Positions 8,801 through 15,498 are shown, numbered from the stretch's first letter. The stretch is DNA of 20,549 nucleotides from Clostridiales bacterium (GCA_019418525.1 DYBS01000016.1:1-20549); one strand, 5' to 3'. Program-made: numbers and translations. The notes: generated by a model from the letters alone, not told the origin.

Positions 8801-11800
8801 CTTGGTACTTCTCATAGGCAGCCTTGGCCTGGGCATACGCCGCTTTGTCGGCGGTGTACTCGCTCTGGGCGTCTGTGTACGCCTCAGAAGCGGCTTTATA
8901 GGAACCATAGCTGGTCGAGTAGTAATATTCTGTGTCCGTATCCTGGGTATACTTGGCCTGTTCCTCCTGGCTCAGGGTGTTATACACTTCTGCGGTCACA
9001 TAGTAATCCGCCTCCACAGGAGCCACAGGCTCGGTCCCGGGGTCCTTCACCGGAGTAGGCTCTGTCTTCTTAAAATCATCAAAGACCTGCTCATAGTTGC
9101 TCTCGGTCATGCCGACGGGGGCCGCACCCTCGGGCTTCTCCCCTGCCGCAGTGCTATTTTCCGTCACCTTGGCATAGCTCACCCAGGCGATGCGCAGGGT
9201 ATCCCCGTCCGCCCAGCCGGTGAACTCCAGATCGCCGGCCTTGTCCTTATCCACCACGATATAGGGAGTCTCGCTGCCCGCATCCACCGGGTTCACCAGG
9301 CCGTACTCCTCAGAGCCGCCGGTGCTGGTCAGCTGGATGCGGGAGAGCACCAGCATGGAGTTGTCCACGGGGTGGGCGGCGTCCGTCCGACTGACGGTGT
9401 AGAGAAGATAGTTGTTCTCCCCAACGGTGACCACCTGGTAGTCATAGCCGGAGATCAGGCCGTCGGCCAGCTTGAAGGCGTCGCCGGAGCTGCCGTAGCC
9501 GGAGAGCTGGAAGGGCACCTCCTTGTCGGTGGGGTCAAAGGCCATGGTCTCTACGGCGCTGGTATCGGCGGTGTACAGCTCCTGGGTCTCCGCGGCGGAG
9601 CCAGGCAGCCGGATATGGACGTCATAGGTGTTGCCGTCCGCATCTGTGGCCGTTATGGTACTCAGCTCCATGTCGTCGCCGTACAGTCCGCCCAGAGCCG
9701 ACCAGCTGTGCTGCCACTCGGGATTTCTGTCCTTCTCATAGGTGATGGAGTAGCTGATGAGGTCCATCTCATAGCTGAAGAACAGCAGCACTACCCGGAA
9801 GCCCAGGCCCATGCCAAACTCAAACTCGTCAAAGCTGAAGCCCTCGTATTTGCCCGCGTCTGTGTCATAGGCGCCCAGAGTCATGGCGCAGCCCACATTG
9901 ATCTTGACGTAGACCTCGATCTTCATGATCTCGATGCCGACGCCCACGCCGGCCTCGACAAAGAGCTCGGGCGAGATGGAGAAGCCGCTCCAGTAGCTGA
10001 GATTCTGGGTCTTAACCACTTCCACGGCACTGTCGAGCTGGGTATCCTCCAGGGCGGTGAGCTTCAGATAGACCGGCTGGTCCATCTGCGCTTTATCCCG
10101 CTTGTCCAGGACCACCAGCACCGGGTCCTTGCCGTTGGATTCCAGATAGCCCTTCTGGAAGCCGGCCAGTGACTGCGTACAGTCTGCGTCGGTGTACGCT
10201 TCCACCAACAGCTTGCCGTTGAAGGTCAGGTTGCTGGATTTATACGTTGTATCATCCAAAATCTTATACTGACCCTTAGTCAGGTTCACAGGCGCCGACA
10301 GAAGGCTCGCGCCCTCCACGGTCTCCCGCTCCACAGTGGCGCCGGTGCCCAGCTCGATCCCGATGCCCACGGAAACATACATGTAGATCAGCGGCACGGG
10401 CGTAAAGCGGGCCTGGTAGGTAAAGGCGAGCTCCGCAGACGCGGCCACGGAGAACTGGCTGAACTTATACTCGTTGCTCACCGAATCGAACTTCCACAGG
10501 AAGGCAATGCCCAGCGCGAACTCGGCGGAAAATCCCTTGGAGGTCACCGCTTTACCGCTCTTGACGGACGAGTTGGAGCTGTCCTTCTGGTCCATCACGT
10601 TCTTGAGGCTGTCATCGGCGGCCTTGGCGTTCTCCATATTGGGCTTTTTCATCCAGGCCAGCAGCTTCTCCATGCCCTCCTTGGAGTCGCCCAGGGCTTT
10701 GGCAGGGGAAACGGCCCCGTCGCTGGAGCTGTATCCGCCCAGAGGCAGTCCCAGGGAGAAGCCCACCTGGTCTCCGTCCATAACAATGGATGCAAAGTCG
10801 GTCACTCCAATGTCGGTGCTGGGCAGCTGCACAAAGAAATCCTGGTTGAATTCGCTGTAATCGCTGTCGGCTTCCGCCATATCCACGTTGCCGTCCGCCT
10901 CGCCCGCCGAGCCGTTTTCCTGGAGGTAGCGGGCGTCCGGGGTGGTTTTGGTATCCGCCAAAGTGGTGGACTCGACATCCAGGTCGGTATCCGCCGCTGC
11001 CGCGGACTGGAGCGCGATGTCCCCCGATCCGATGGTCACCCCGTTGGCCCGGGCGATCTCCTCGGTGGTGGCCTTCTGCTCCTGCACGCACAGCGCCACC
11101 GTGTTGTTGGCCGTCAGAGAGCCCAGATAGCCGTTGAGCTGATCTACACCGCCCTCCTCCAGCACCACCTGGCCGTTCTCATACCCCTTGACCTCTGCTA
11201 CGGGGATGTTGCTGCCCGCCACGCTGTCGGCAATGAAGATGGGCTCGGGGTTTTCAAAGGGATAGAGCAGGTTGCCCTGATAGTCTGGCATCCAGGTATA
11301 GGCCGTTCCGTCCGCATTGAGCTCGGCGGGACTGGTGTCGCCGCCCAGAGGCACATCCACCATGGAGCGGGTGGTAGCCGCGCTGCCGTACATGGTGTGG
11401 TAGTCCGAGGAGCGCACCTCATCCCCATCCTTGTCGAGTTTGGTCTTGCCGCTGATCAGGTAGCGGTAGGACTGCTGCTCCTGGGTGAGCAGCTCATAGC
11501 TGTCCGGGTCGGTGACGCTGCTGACAAAGGCCGGCAGCACCTGGGCCCAGGCGCGGTTGGTATCCGTCCCATCGGGCGGCACCAGGGAGCGGGGGTTCAT
11601 GGTATAGTAGACCTTCATAAAGTACTGTCCGTACTTGGTCTCCCCGTCGACCGTAACCGGCACCGGCGTGAAGAGCGTCTCATTGTAGTCGGTATCCGGG
11701 TCCAGAAAGCCGAAGCTCTGGTCGCCGGAAGCCTCGTCCACAATGAAATAGCCGGTATTCGCATCGTAGTAGCCGTCGATCTTGCCGTTGGCGTTGCCGT

Positions 11801-14729
11801 CCAGGAAGAGTTCGACTTCCGAAATATCCGCCGCCATCACGCTGGTGGCGCTGAGGTACTGGGCGTCATAATAGTAGAAGGTCATGGAGGAGGAGGCCAG
11901 ATCGGCCACACTCAGATAAATCTTCTCGTTGCCGCCGTAAGTCCGGCCATTGTAAACGATCTTGTCCTCCGCCGGCAGGTTGAAGTTGACCCATTGGATA
12001 TTCTCCAGATCCAGCTTGGACAAAACCGCGCCGCTCTGGGTAAAGTTCTCCTTGGTCAGCTTACCATTTTCATGGTAAATGTAGGAGATGCTGCCGTTGG
12101 TGTACTTCTCCTCGGAGTAGCCGTAGGTGATCACGCTGGTGCTGTTCCAGAAATCGCTGGCGGCCTGGCCAATTTTACTGGTATCGATGTCAGCCGTCAC
12201 ATTGCCGTTTTCATCGGTCATCCGGGGCACAGAGGGAGTTAGGTCCAGCTTCAAATCCTGCTTTCGGGTCATGACCACGTTGATGGTATAGTCGCTGTCG
12301 GTCACATCCGCGTCGGTCATGCCATCCCACAGCAGTTTGAGGTAATGGGTGGTCCCGCTGCTGCTGGAGGAGGCCACCACCTTTCCGTCCTGATTGGTGA
12401 GATAGACGGCGTAAGTCAGGTTGCTGTCCGGCTTGGCCGGCTCATAGCTGGCGGTATTCTTCAGCTCCACCTGGAGAGTCGTGCCCACGAAGAGGTCCCC
12501 GCCGTAGACGCCGCCCTGGCCGCTCTGGATGGTCACCACAGGGCGCATGGAGCCGTAGACGCCGGAGCTCTCGGTCAGGGAGGCCGCTCCCTCCGGGGCG
12601 GTCTTGCTGTTACCATACCCCTCGCCGCTGTCGTTGGCGGTGTGGATCTGCAAATAGAAGTCGCCGCCAAAGGTACGCCGGTACAGGCTGCCGCTTTTCA
12701 GATTGGCCTGTGCGTCACCGTTGGAATCGTGGGAATCGTGGCGGCTGGTGCCCAGCTGAAGCCGGTTCACACCGTCCGCGATGCTCCAGCTCTTGCTCAG
12801 ATAGCTGCTGGTGTACCAGTTGATCTCCGGCTCCCAATAGCTGCCGTTGTCGGTGACACCGGAATCGACTTTCGCAAATTCCGCGCCGTTCTGGGTCAGG
12901 AGCTTGGCCCAGGGATAGGTGTACTCCATGCCGTACCAGGTCATGGTCCAGGCGCTGGCGATGGCGCACTCCCAGCCGAAGGAGGCCGAGATTCCCTTAT
13001 ACATCCGGGGGTCAAAGGTCAGCGCGGCGGAACCGGCGCCGCTGCTGCGGTAGGTCCAGATGCCGCCGTCATAGCTGCTGCCGCCGCTCCAGCCGCTGCT
13101 GGGGATGGGTTCGGCGTAGGACCAGCCGCCGTTGGAAAAGCTCAGACGGCCGGGATAGTTGTAGCTCAGCGGGCTGACGCCGTCCTCCGCGGTCCCTTCG
13201 ATGCTGGCCGTCAGCACATCCTCCTCATTCTCCGTCTGGACCGCGGAAACGGTATCCGTTCCCACGGATACCACACTGTTCCCGGTCTGGGCAACGGATC
13301 CGGAGACGTCGCTGACTTCGCTCTGGTACAGATGGGTGACCAGATTCTCCTCCGCGCCGCTCTCACCGCTGTTGTAGAGCGCAACCTCGGCCGCAGTGTT
13401 ATCCAGTGTGCAGGCGGCTTCGCCGTCGCCTTTCAGGTTAGACAGCACCACCCGGAAGGAGCGCTCCTCATCCGTCACCACCCCGTCGTTGATGAGTGGG
13501 ATCTCGATCACCTGTTCATTCATGTCGCCATAGAAGGTCAGCGTGCCGCTGGCGGCGGCGTAGTCCTGGCCCGCTTTGGCACTGCCGTCCTCGGTGGCAT
13601 AATCCACCGTGATCATGCTCTGGTTTCCGCCGGTGCGCCGGACGGTCACCTCCGCTTTCCCGGCGGCCTTGTCCGCCCGCACCTCGGTGACCGCAAAGCC
13701 CAGCCGACTCTCTTCTGGCGTATCGTTGTCCACCACCTGCAGCGCCAGCGTATTGGCCGTGTCATACAGAGAGGCGCCCTGGTGATCCACAATGGTGAAG
13801 GTGCCGAATTTCAGTGCTTCCGCCTGGGTGTCCTCCGGCACAGTCACCCGGATCTCCTTGACCCACTCGCCGTCGGCAAAAGTCAGGTCGAACACATAGC
13901 CGGAATAGGGGTCCTCCGCCGTCTCCGGGGCAATACGGGTAAAGGTGGGCTCCGGATTCAACGCCACCGGCTCACTGCTCACCGGTTTCTCCGTCTCTTC
14001 TTCCACAGAGCTCTCCGCCACATAGGCTTTGCCCCAATAGCTGTCGGAGCAGTACTGCACGTCTCCCAGGGTATAGACACAGCGGAAATCCCGCTGCAGG
14101 TACTCATCGCTGACGACCATTTCTTGGTTCACTGCGCCGTCGATGGCTTTCCAGTCCCCGGCATAGGATACGTACCACTGGTAGGCGTCCGCCTCCACGT
14201 CGATGGACAGGTGCGTCCCATCCTCTTCCACCGTATGGGTCACCTTCACCGCCTGCTCGGGCTGTCTGGGCGCCGGAGCCTGTCCGATGGGCTGATCCTC
14301 CGCGCCGGGCAGCGGATCTTCCACTTCGATCACGATATCGTCCGATCCCGCTGCGGTACTGTAACTGGTCTCCCCGTTTTCCAGCTGGACCAGCGCAGGC
14401 GTGTAGCTGATATAGGCAACGGCGCGGCCCTCCGTACCGCCGAGACGGTAGACCTGAATAACGGTGGTCTCCGCCCCCTCCTCCGCGACGGCCTGAAAAT
14501 TGGAAAAGGCAAAAGTGCCATAGGGGAAGGTCTTCTCCCAGTCCTCGCTTGTGGAAACCGTTTTGCCCTCTCCGTCGATAAAGCTGAGATGCTCCGGCAC
14601 ATCCGCCAGGTAAGCCAGTGCATTCATAGGCAGGACTCCGATGGTAAGCACTCCGGCCAGCAAAGCCGCCATACCCTGGCTGAATCGCTTCTTCCTTTTG
14701 GGCCAAAACCGTTCCACACGTTGCTTCAT
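2292..14729 (-). CDS. Giant SLH-anchored secreted multidomain surface protein (4145 aa)
   Basis: This is an exported protein fixed to the cell wall by three C-terminal S-layer homology domains. Signal peptide: basic KRKKR, a hydrophobic stretch (20-33) and a likely cut after A39 in MNALA. Residues 72-140 and 262-337 look like two halves of a Calx-beta fold around an Ig-like insert (160-237), followed by a full Calx-beta domain (343-454). Next comes a long unassigned region with an EF-hand-like loop at D977. A strikingly hydrophobic alternating segment follows (1399-1668), then beta-propeller-like repeats (about 1762-2380) interrupted by a helical insert (1906-2019). CARDB/Ig-like beta domains occupy about 2540-2840 and 3080-3190. 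A second helical rod spans 3667-3811, and the SLH domains 3964-4140. ATG 14729 has GAGAGG eight bases upstream. The frame is open throughout with no interruption. It is monocistronic, with its own promoter. A role in adhesion, S-layer architecture or glycan contact is inference; no catalytic motif was recognised. Confidence 0.93.
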   Translation of the reverse strand: MKQRVERFWPKRKKRFSQGMAALLAGVLTIGVLPMNALAYLADVPEHLSFIDGEGKTVSTSEDWEKTFPYGTFAFSNFQAVAEEGAETTVIQVYRLGGTEGRAVAYISYTPALVQLENGETSYSTAAGSDDIVIEVEDPLPGAEDQPIGQAPAPRQPEQAVKVTHTVEEDGTHLSIDVEADAYQWYVSYAGDWKAIDGAVNQEMVVSDEYLQRDFRCVYTLGDVQYCSDSYWGKAYVAESSVEEETEKPVSSEPVALNPEPTFTRIAPETAEDPYSGYVFDLTFADGEWVKEIRVTVPEDTQAEALKFGTFTIVDHQGASLYDTANTLALQVVDNDTPEESRLGFAVTEVRADKAAGKAEVTVRRTGGNQSMITVDYATEDGSAKAGQDYAAASGTLTFYGDMNEQVIEIPLINDGVVTDEERSFRVVLSNLKGDGEAACTLDNTAAEVALYNSGESGAEENLVTHLYQSEVSDVSGSVAQTGNSVVSVGTDTVSAVQTENEEDVLTASIEGTAEDGVSPLSYNYPGRLSFSNGGWSYAEPIPSSGWSGGSSYDGGIWTYRSSGAGSAALTFDPRMYKGISASFGWECAIASAWTMTWYGMEYTYPWAKLLTQNGAEFAKVDSGVTDNGSYWEPEINWYTSSYLSKSWSIADGVNRLQLGTSRHDSHDSNGDAQANLKSGSLYRRTFGGDFYLQIHTANDSGEGYGNSKTAPEGAASLTESSGVYGSMRPVVTIQSGQGGVYGGDLFVGTTLQVELKNTASYEPAKPDSNLTYAVYLTNQDGKVVASSSSSGTTHYLKLLWDGMTDADVTDSDYTINVVMTRKQDLKLDLTPSVPRMTDENGNVTADIDTSKIGQAASDFWNSTSVITYGYSEEKYTNGSISYIYHENGKLTKENFTQSGAVLSKLDLENIQWVNFNLPAEDKIVYNGRTYGGNEKIYLSVADLASSSMTFYYYDAQYLSATSVMAADISEVELFLDGNANGKIDGYYDANTGYFIVDEASGDQSFGFLDPDTDYNETLFTPVPVTVDGETKYGQYFMKVYYTMNPRSLVPPDGTDTNRAWAQVLPAFVSSVTDPDSYELLTQEQQSYRYLISGKTKLDKDGDEVRSSDYHTMYGSAATTRSMVDVPLGGDTSPAELNADGTAYTWMPDYQGNLLYPFENPEPIFIADSVAGSNIPVAEVKGYENGQVVLEEGGVDQLNGYLGSLTANNTVALCVQEQKATTEEIARANGVTIGSGDIALQSAAAADTDLDVESTTLADTKTTPDARYLQENGSAGEADGNVDMAEADSDYSEFNQDFFVQLPSTDIGVTDFASIVMDGDQVGFSLGLPLGGYSSSDGAVSPAKALGDSKEGMEKLLAWMKKPNMENAKAADDSLKNVMDQKDSSNSSVKSGKAVTSKGFSAEFALGIAFLWKFDSVSNEYKFSQFSVAASAELAFTYQARFTPVPLIYMYVSVGIGIELGTGATVERETVEGASLLSAPVNLTKGQYKILDDTTYKSSNLTFNGKLLVEAYTDADCTQSLAGFQKGYLESNGKDPVLVVLDKRDKAQMDQPVYLKLTALEDTQLDSAVEVVKTQNLSYWSGFSISPELFVEAGVGVGIEIMKIEVYVKINVGCAMTLGAYDTDAGKYEGFSFDEFEFGMGLGFRVVLLFFSYEMDLISYSITYEKDRNPEWQHSWSALGGLYGDDMELSTITATDADGNTYDVHIRLPGSAAETQELYTADTSAVETMAFDPTDKEVPFQLSGYGSSGDAFKLADGLISGYDYQVVTVGENNYLLYTVSRTDAAHPVDNSMLVLSRIQLTSTGGSEEYGLVNPVDAGSETPYIVVDKDKAGDLEFTGWADGDTLRIAWVSYAKVTENSTAAGEKPEGAAPVGMTESNYEQVFDDFKKTEPTPVKDPGTEPVAPVEADYYVTAEVYNTLSQEEQAKYTQDTDTEYYYSTSYGSYKAASEAYTDAQSEYTADKAAYAQAKAAYEKYQEEKAAYDSDYKIYNDWYIYFKSVDDVNAANQEIANQAAQNTVVKTASFNTTTPSEITDAKTVSGAAGSHVYLPGGSSDGSVTIYAKAKHYTDTKAMEAEYAAYLNKIYTTDDASKNIKAYREAYQKGLWDAYGSGTELHAVVGNQDTAVSLPEGQILDNMEITEINGVYYVAYTTSEQSYVQENNYSGVSGANATDQLTTKRLYLQTLTVTDGQPAWGNALLLRTLVDYDQNTKTDGAYVGGKLTDYQDPYFSNLQFLNGKLGGLEGEGESFDVATLSETSPEEFLLFEMNGSTFVIPQADLVSIAASHSGSIIPFFQPEAQTGADGEDATPSSTGRAEVTIGADGAGNISAVYVSTVEGTTNNALFLTKWDPQSQTWGAGTMLAMNYMQVYEDAAANGWSASDTEQAYLGKLEGYAGGGMDQLTFSNLQIALGQTAQEENTAQTMSAEKSASAQVDLSQILAGLGGSEIQTMSANDTPNLTDAQNALLAEAGAGETKDTLLVLTQGTTQYLQEGTYTDVNGDEQTVVVPIEDAYAQALYDEGKYDKKPGLGVYAISYGVGQRSVGNANVDFSGYDFTAGSELYVKASFQNTGDVALRGSEANPITARLMLRIEEGAEATALAQWEIPQNITAGQTVSLSGTCAALTEDLPEGSIFYLDVAEDDTYIADGAFRGTTLSQDPDTGAWTGGFVVENKPELGFEHFDITTAQVDENGNTVLNVDFQVGNRGNETAEDVYVQFSYESGRDEQNNPVYTVLDITENDLTVSKQQKLDPLSLILGGGTDEQNGILRLKNTDGSDMDPNMGRTVTGTLTVPPEVYQGTVNGSLNLRVEIFAGDDAVESRSADGLITASHSEYNTDNNSQVAQIEHTTFFETAAKVTLAMGNTMRLPVSIATSTGKAPVIQVEEVQDTEGAAKNLGVLYYEQSASPSTGNTEGVLVIAPSREGSGIIHIKDEATNTIQSVTYEVTEAGEGINIFKNNGMFTFYNKNGTPYDESAQAATQDWSFNGNISTWGSDGSAPYLSNLSNGKVGAYFTFDTVATSIDFHFNGKIKVESTYPGFTAKELTCAGGEQSASVSFGSSEQSHTVKVTVLDNGDSNATADFDVLVEHFASGQPPVPALDANHPHIYWSRSFPDTASLKAGESQVELTVYALDDTGIASLTVNGVEPEHLTKHSSGYWSAQLTIEENGKLDVAAVDNSGNRTTQAVTVDWFNTTVTSGAISTAPDLTAQFEKNGTELEETDYVTGSDTVVAAAQSETEGVTYSAQRITVHTTDEDASELVITKLDPLTDAANTFDAKANGYYVVTVTATDGTWSQTVLEMAQVDTELPVASLSLSEDGTALSWNVSKSDPELSPIAGAAINGFDLNVGQRRTAVAGTFPIQYGGTYTLTGKDAANHTAEQSLAVPGLPIQAEDESVCTVTDAWNQARNNGVITIDPTALTGGVYDAEKSIPAENQYHGRYEVLLMPTTDIFDAEAVRQELLDAYAEQYFEEHPDAEADDPAAVMPEEELNAALAERETKAWSQWLETALATDQDANWTELTEKGISFPGLTPGAYTVLFRDANEKQNAEVIAQRSLTVGDEAIVMETESSVEHNGGRDGSITVTAQNGRLESGTYQFLIRPVENGESALLPVDELTQPLDQKLFPAEDGWTTPAWETSDLASGTLSTGVFTGLRSGWYQVAVRTMEDVSAMEMQDLITAYQALLAAEERVETAENALTESALTSAAAEKQQTIREALQAWQSAKDAAERTETWNNYLALIGSNETIQNLLQAWADADYADGAAKDAYDAAVAALTLEQAQQAAQREQTDAEEALPVAEQAYTDKKAALEAKAAGAYENDPTLWDNAATMLVQIGSQSSSSGSTQVEIYNLYYDKEHGMIRVPFSSNKTGLSEAAERQLIRDNADLDILAYSNSMEVWIPAGTLAEGDDLMEMLMPTARLPKDSGYLVQYTAADGTVHPVTWSYVTPGKVYYVAAAPGKYEIVAEHAAFSDVPSDFWGVDAIAFTAARGLFAGNDKGEFQPEAPMTRGMFVTVLCRLIGAELDYDGTSEFTDVSPDAWYAPYVAWATEHGIVTGYGNGQFGPEDPVSREQMCVLMQRLLDALDVELPEGGVDGFADAGSISDWAVDAVGSFSQWGLIRGVGEDTFAPANGASRAEVAALYRNLIQRLLAD
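3297..3731 (-). other. Helical/coiled-coil rod 2 of the giant protein (residues 3667-3811)
   Basis: About 145 residues rich in A, E, Q and K with heptad-like hydrophobic spacing (AYQALLAAEERVETAENAL, and AYDAAVAALTLEQAQQAAQ). It separates the Ig-like beta domains from the membrane-proximal part and may act as a stalk next to the SLH anchor. Confidence 0.8.
8673..9014 (-). other. Helical/coiled-coil insert 1 of the giant protein (residues 1906-2019)
   Basis: The segment is rich in A, Y, E, K and Q with repeated AY spacing (YKAASEAYTDAQSEYTADKA and AAYEKYQEEKAAYDSDY). It predicts long helices standing between sequence that looks like beta-propeller blades on both sides. Confidence 0.75.
9726..10535 (-). 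other. Hydrophobic alternating beta-strand segment of the giant protein (residues 1399-1668)
   Basis: Several strands alternate small or hydrophobic with polar or aromatic residues, for example AELAFTYQARF, LIYMYVSVGIGIELG, LFVEAGVGVGIEIMKIEVYV, FEFGMGLGFRVVLLFFSYEM and LISYSITYEKD. This resembles transmembrane beta-hairpins or a very hydrophobic beta-sandwich core more than an ordinary surface domain. No family was recognised. Confidence 0.6.
13368..13703 (-). other. Calx-beta domain of the giant protein (residues 343-454)
   Basis: The diagnostic run VDYATEDGSAKAGQDYAAAS is followed by GTLTF, an EIPLINDGVVTDEERSF strand-turn and a final VVLSNL. Calx-beta domains bind calcium in other proteins; the acidic positions D385, D389 and D415 are compatible with that but not proven. 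An upstream pair of half-domains (72-140 and 262-337) has the same strand pattern. Confidence 0.82.
14610..14729 (-). other. Signal peptide of the giant protein
   Basis: Residues 1-39 show a positively charged start (PKRKKRFSQ), a hydrophobic core (MAALLAGVLTIGVLP) and a small-residue cleavage site NALA before Y40. This is a Sec signal without a lipobox. Confidence 0.85.
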
Positions 14730-14813
14730 ACAAAATTCCTCTCTTTTTCCCGCTCATTTCTCTCTTTTCTGCAACAATATGATCCAATTTCCATATTATT
14801 CGTCAGACGTTTT

Positions 14814-14843
14814 ATTATATTCTATCAAAAGTCATCAAGTCAA
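14814..14843 (-). promoter_or_regulatory. Sigma-70/A-type promoter of the giant gene
   Basis: On the minus strand TTGACT (14843-14838), an 18-base spacer and a perfect TATAAT (14819-14814) predict a start near 14807 and a leader of about 78 bases. Two small palindromes flank it: TCCAA-TG-TTGGA (14854-14865) just upstream of -35, and CGTC-A-GACG (14801-14809) over the start site. Both are possible regulatory sites. Confidence 0.85.
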
Positions 14844-14930
14844 TATAAGAATATCCAATGTTGGAAAATCACCTGATCTCTCAACTGTGCATTTGCTCAA
14901 AGGTTCTGATTCTGAAACACGGAACAAAGA

Positions 14931-14967
14931 AACACGGGGATGGCGCAAAAAGCGCCATCCCCGTGTT
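14931..14967 (-). terminator. Intrinsic terminator of the Rrf2-family gene
   Basis: A perfect 16-bp stem (AACACGGGGATGGCGC, 14931-14946, and its complement 14952-14967) has a loop of five bases. It begins nine bases after the Rrf2 stop and is followed in the minus direction by TCTTTGTT, a T-rich tail. Confidence 0.88.
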
Positions 14968-14976
14968 GTATTCCGG

Positions 14977-15429
14977 CTATTCCGGCTGCGCAGCCTTGTC
15001 TGCCACCCGCTGGTGAAAATCCTCCAGCATGGACGCCAGCGTGATCCCCTCCATGGCCGCCCGGATAGAATCCTCGATTTTATGATAGGGCCCCTCCAGG
15101 ACCAGCCGGATGTTCTGAGCGATGGGACACGGCCGCTGTGCGCAGGGGTGGATGCCAATTAGGGCGGTGAGGCCCTCCGGCTCCAGGGCACTGTAAATCT
15201 GGAAGAGCGTGATCTCCTCCGGCGCCCGGCACAGCCCCGCGCCGCCGGTCCCCCGGGCCACCGTGATGAGCCCCGCCTTCTTCAGCGCGCTGAGGATATT
15301 CCGGATCACCACCGGATTGACGCCGGTACTCTGGGCCAGCAGGGTGCTGGTCACTTTGACCACACCTTTGGCCTCATGGATGAAAATCAGACAGTGGACA
15401 GCCACGGAACATTTCATACTCAGCTGCAT
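14977..15429 (-). CDS. Rrf2-family transcriptional regulator (YwnA-like branch)
   Basis: This 150-residue winged-helix repressor has the Rrf2 layout. Residues 1-60 hold the HTH (recognition helix around NPVVIRNILSALKKAGLITV), a glycine-rich wing follows (ARGTGGAGL, 58-66), and then a helical dimerisation part. It carries C96 and C101 in IHPCAQRPCPIAQNI plus C7, C13 and C67. The spacing is not the three-Cys pattern of IscR or NsrR, so an iron-sulfur cluster is possible but not shown; the CP-I-A-Q-NI region is typical of the YwnA-like group. ATG 15429 has AAAGGA eight bases upstream. It is divergent from the EFR1 gene and shares a 211-base intergenic region carrying two inverted repeats. Control of that gene and of itself is therefore the simplest reading. 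The signal sensed is unknown. Confidence 0.92.
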   Translation of the reverse strand: MQLSMKCSVAVHCLIFIHEAKGVVKVTSTLLAQSTGVNPVVIRNILSALKKAGLITVARGTGGAGLCRAPEEITLFQIYSALEPEGLTALIGIHPCAQRPCPIAQNIRLVLEGPYHKIEDSIRAAMEGITLASMLEDFHQRVADKAAQPE

Positions 15430-15460
15430 AGGAACGGTCCTTTCTTGCGTTCTGGCTCAG

Positions 15461-15488
15461 ATGTAATTGTTGACATTACATCATGTCA
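15461..15488. promoter_or_regulatory. Two overlapping inverted repeats, probable Rrf2 operator
   Basis: ATGTAAT-N7-ATTACAT (15461-15467 and 15475-15481) and TGACAT-N6-ATGTCA (15471-15476 and 15483-15488) are both perfect and overlap each other. They cover the -35 box of the EFR1 promoter. Binding here would block the plus-strand promoter, and probably the divergent one. Confidence 0.6.
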
Positions 15489-15498
15489 GTGGTACACT
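15470..15498 (+). promoter_or_regulatory. Sigma-70/A-type promoter of the EFR1-type gene
   Basis: TTGACA (15470-15475, perfect), a 17-base spacer and TACACT (15493-15498) predict a start near 15505 and a leader of about 135 bases. I could not pick out a convincing -10 for the divergent rrf2 transcript, which must start in the same region. Confidence 0.75.

Noticed and set aside
5667..10172. A 1501-codon open frame on the plus strand opposite the giant gene
   Set aside because: It is antisense to a gene with a signal peptide, Calx-beta and SLH domains, its translation is a low-complexity G/L/V/H/R mixture typical of the reverse of GC-biased codons, and it has no family similarity I can see. 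The same applies to the 843-codon frame at 12345-14876 and the 494-codon frame at 2049-3533.
2292..14729. Possibility that the giant gene is several genes or contains a frameshift
   Set aside because: The frame is open from the signal peptide to the SLH triplet, there is no internal ribosome binding site plus signal peptide that I could find, and no domain switches frame.
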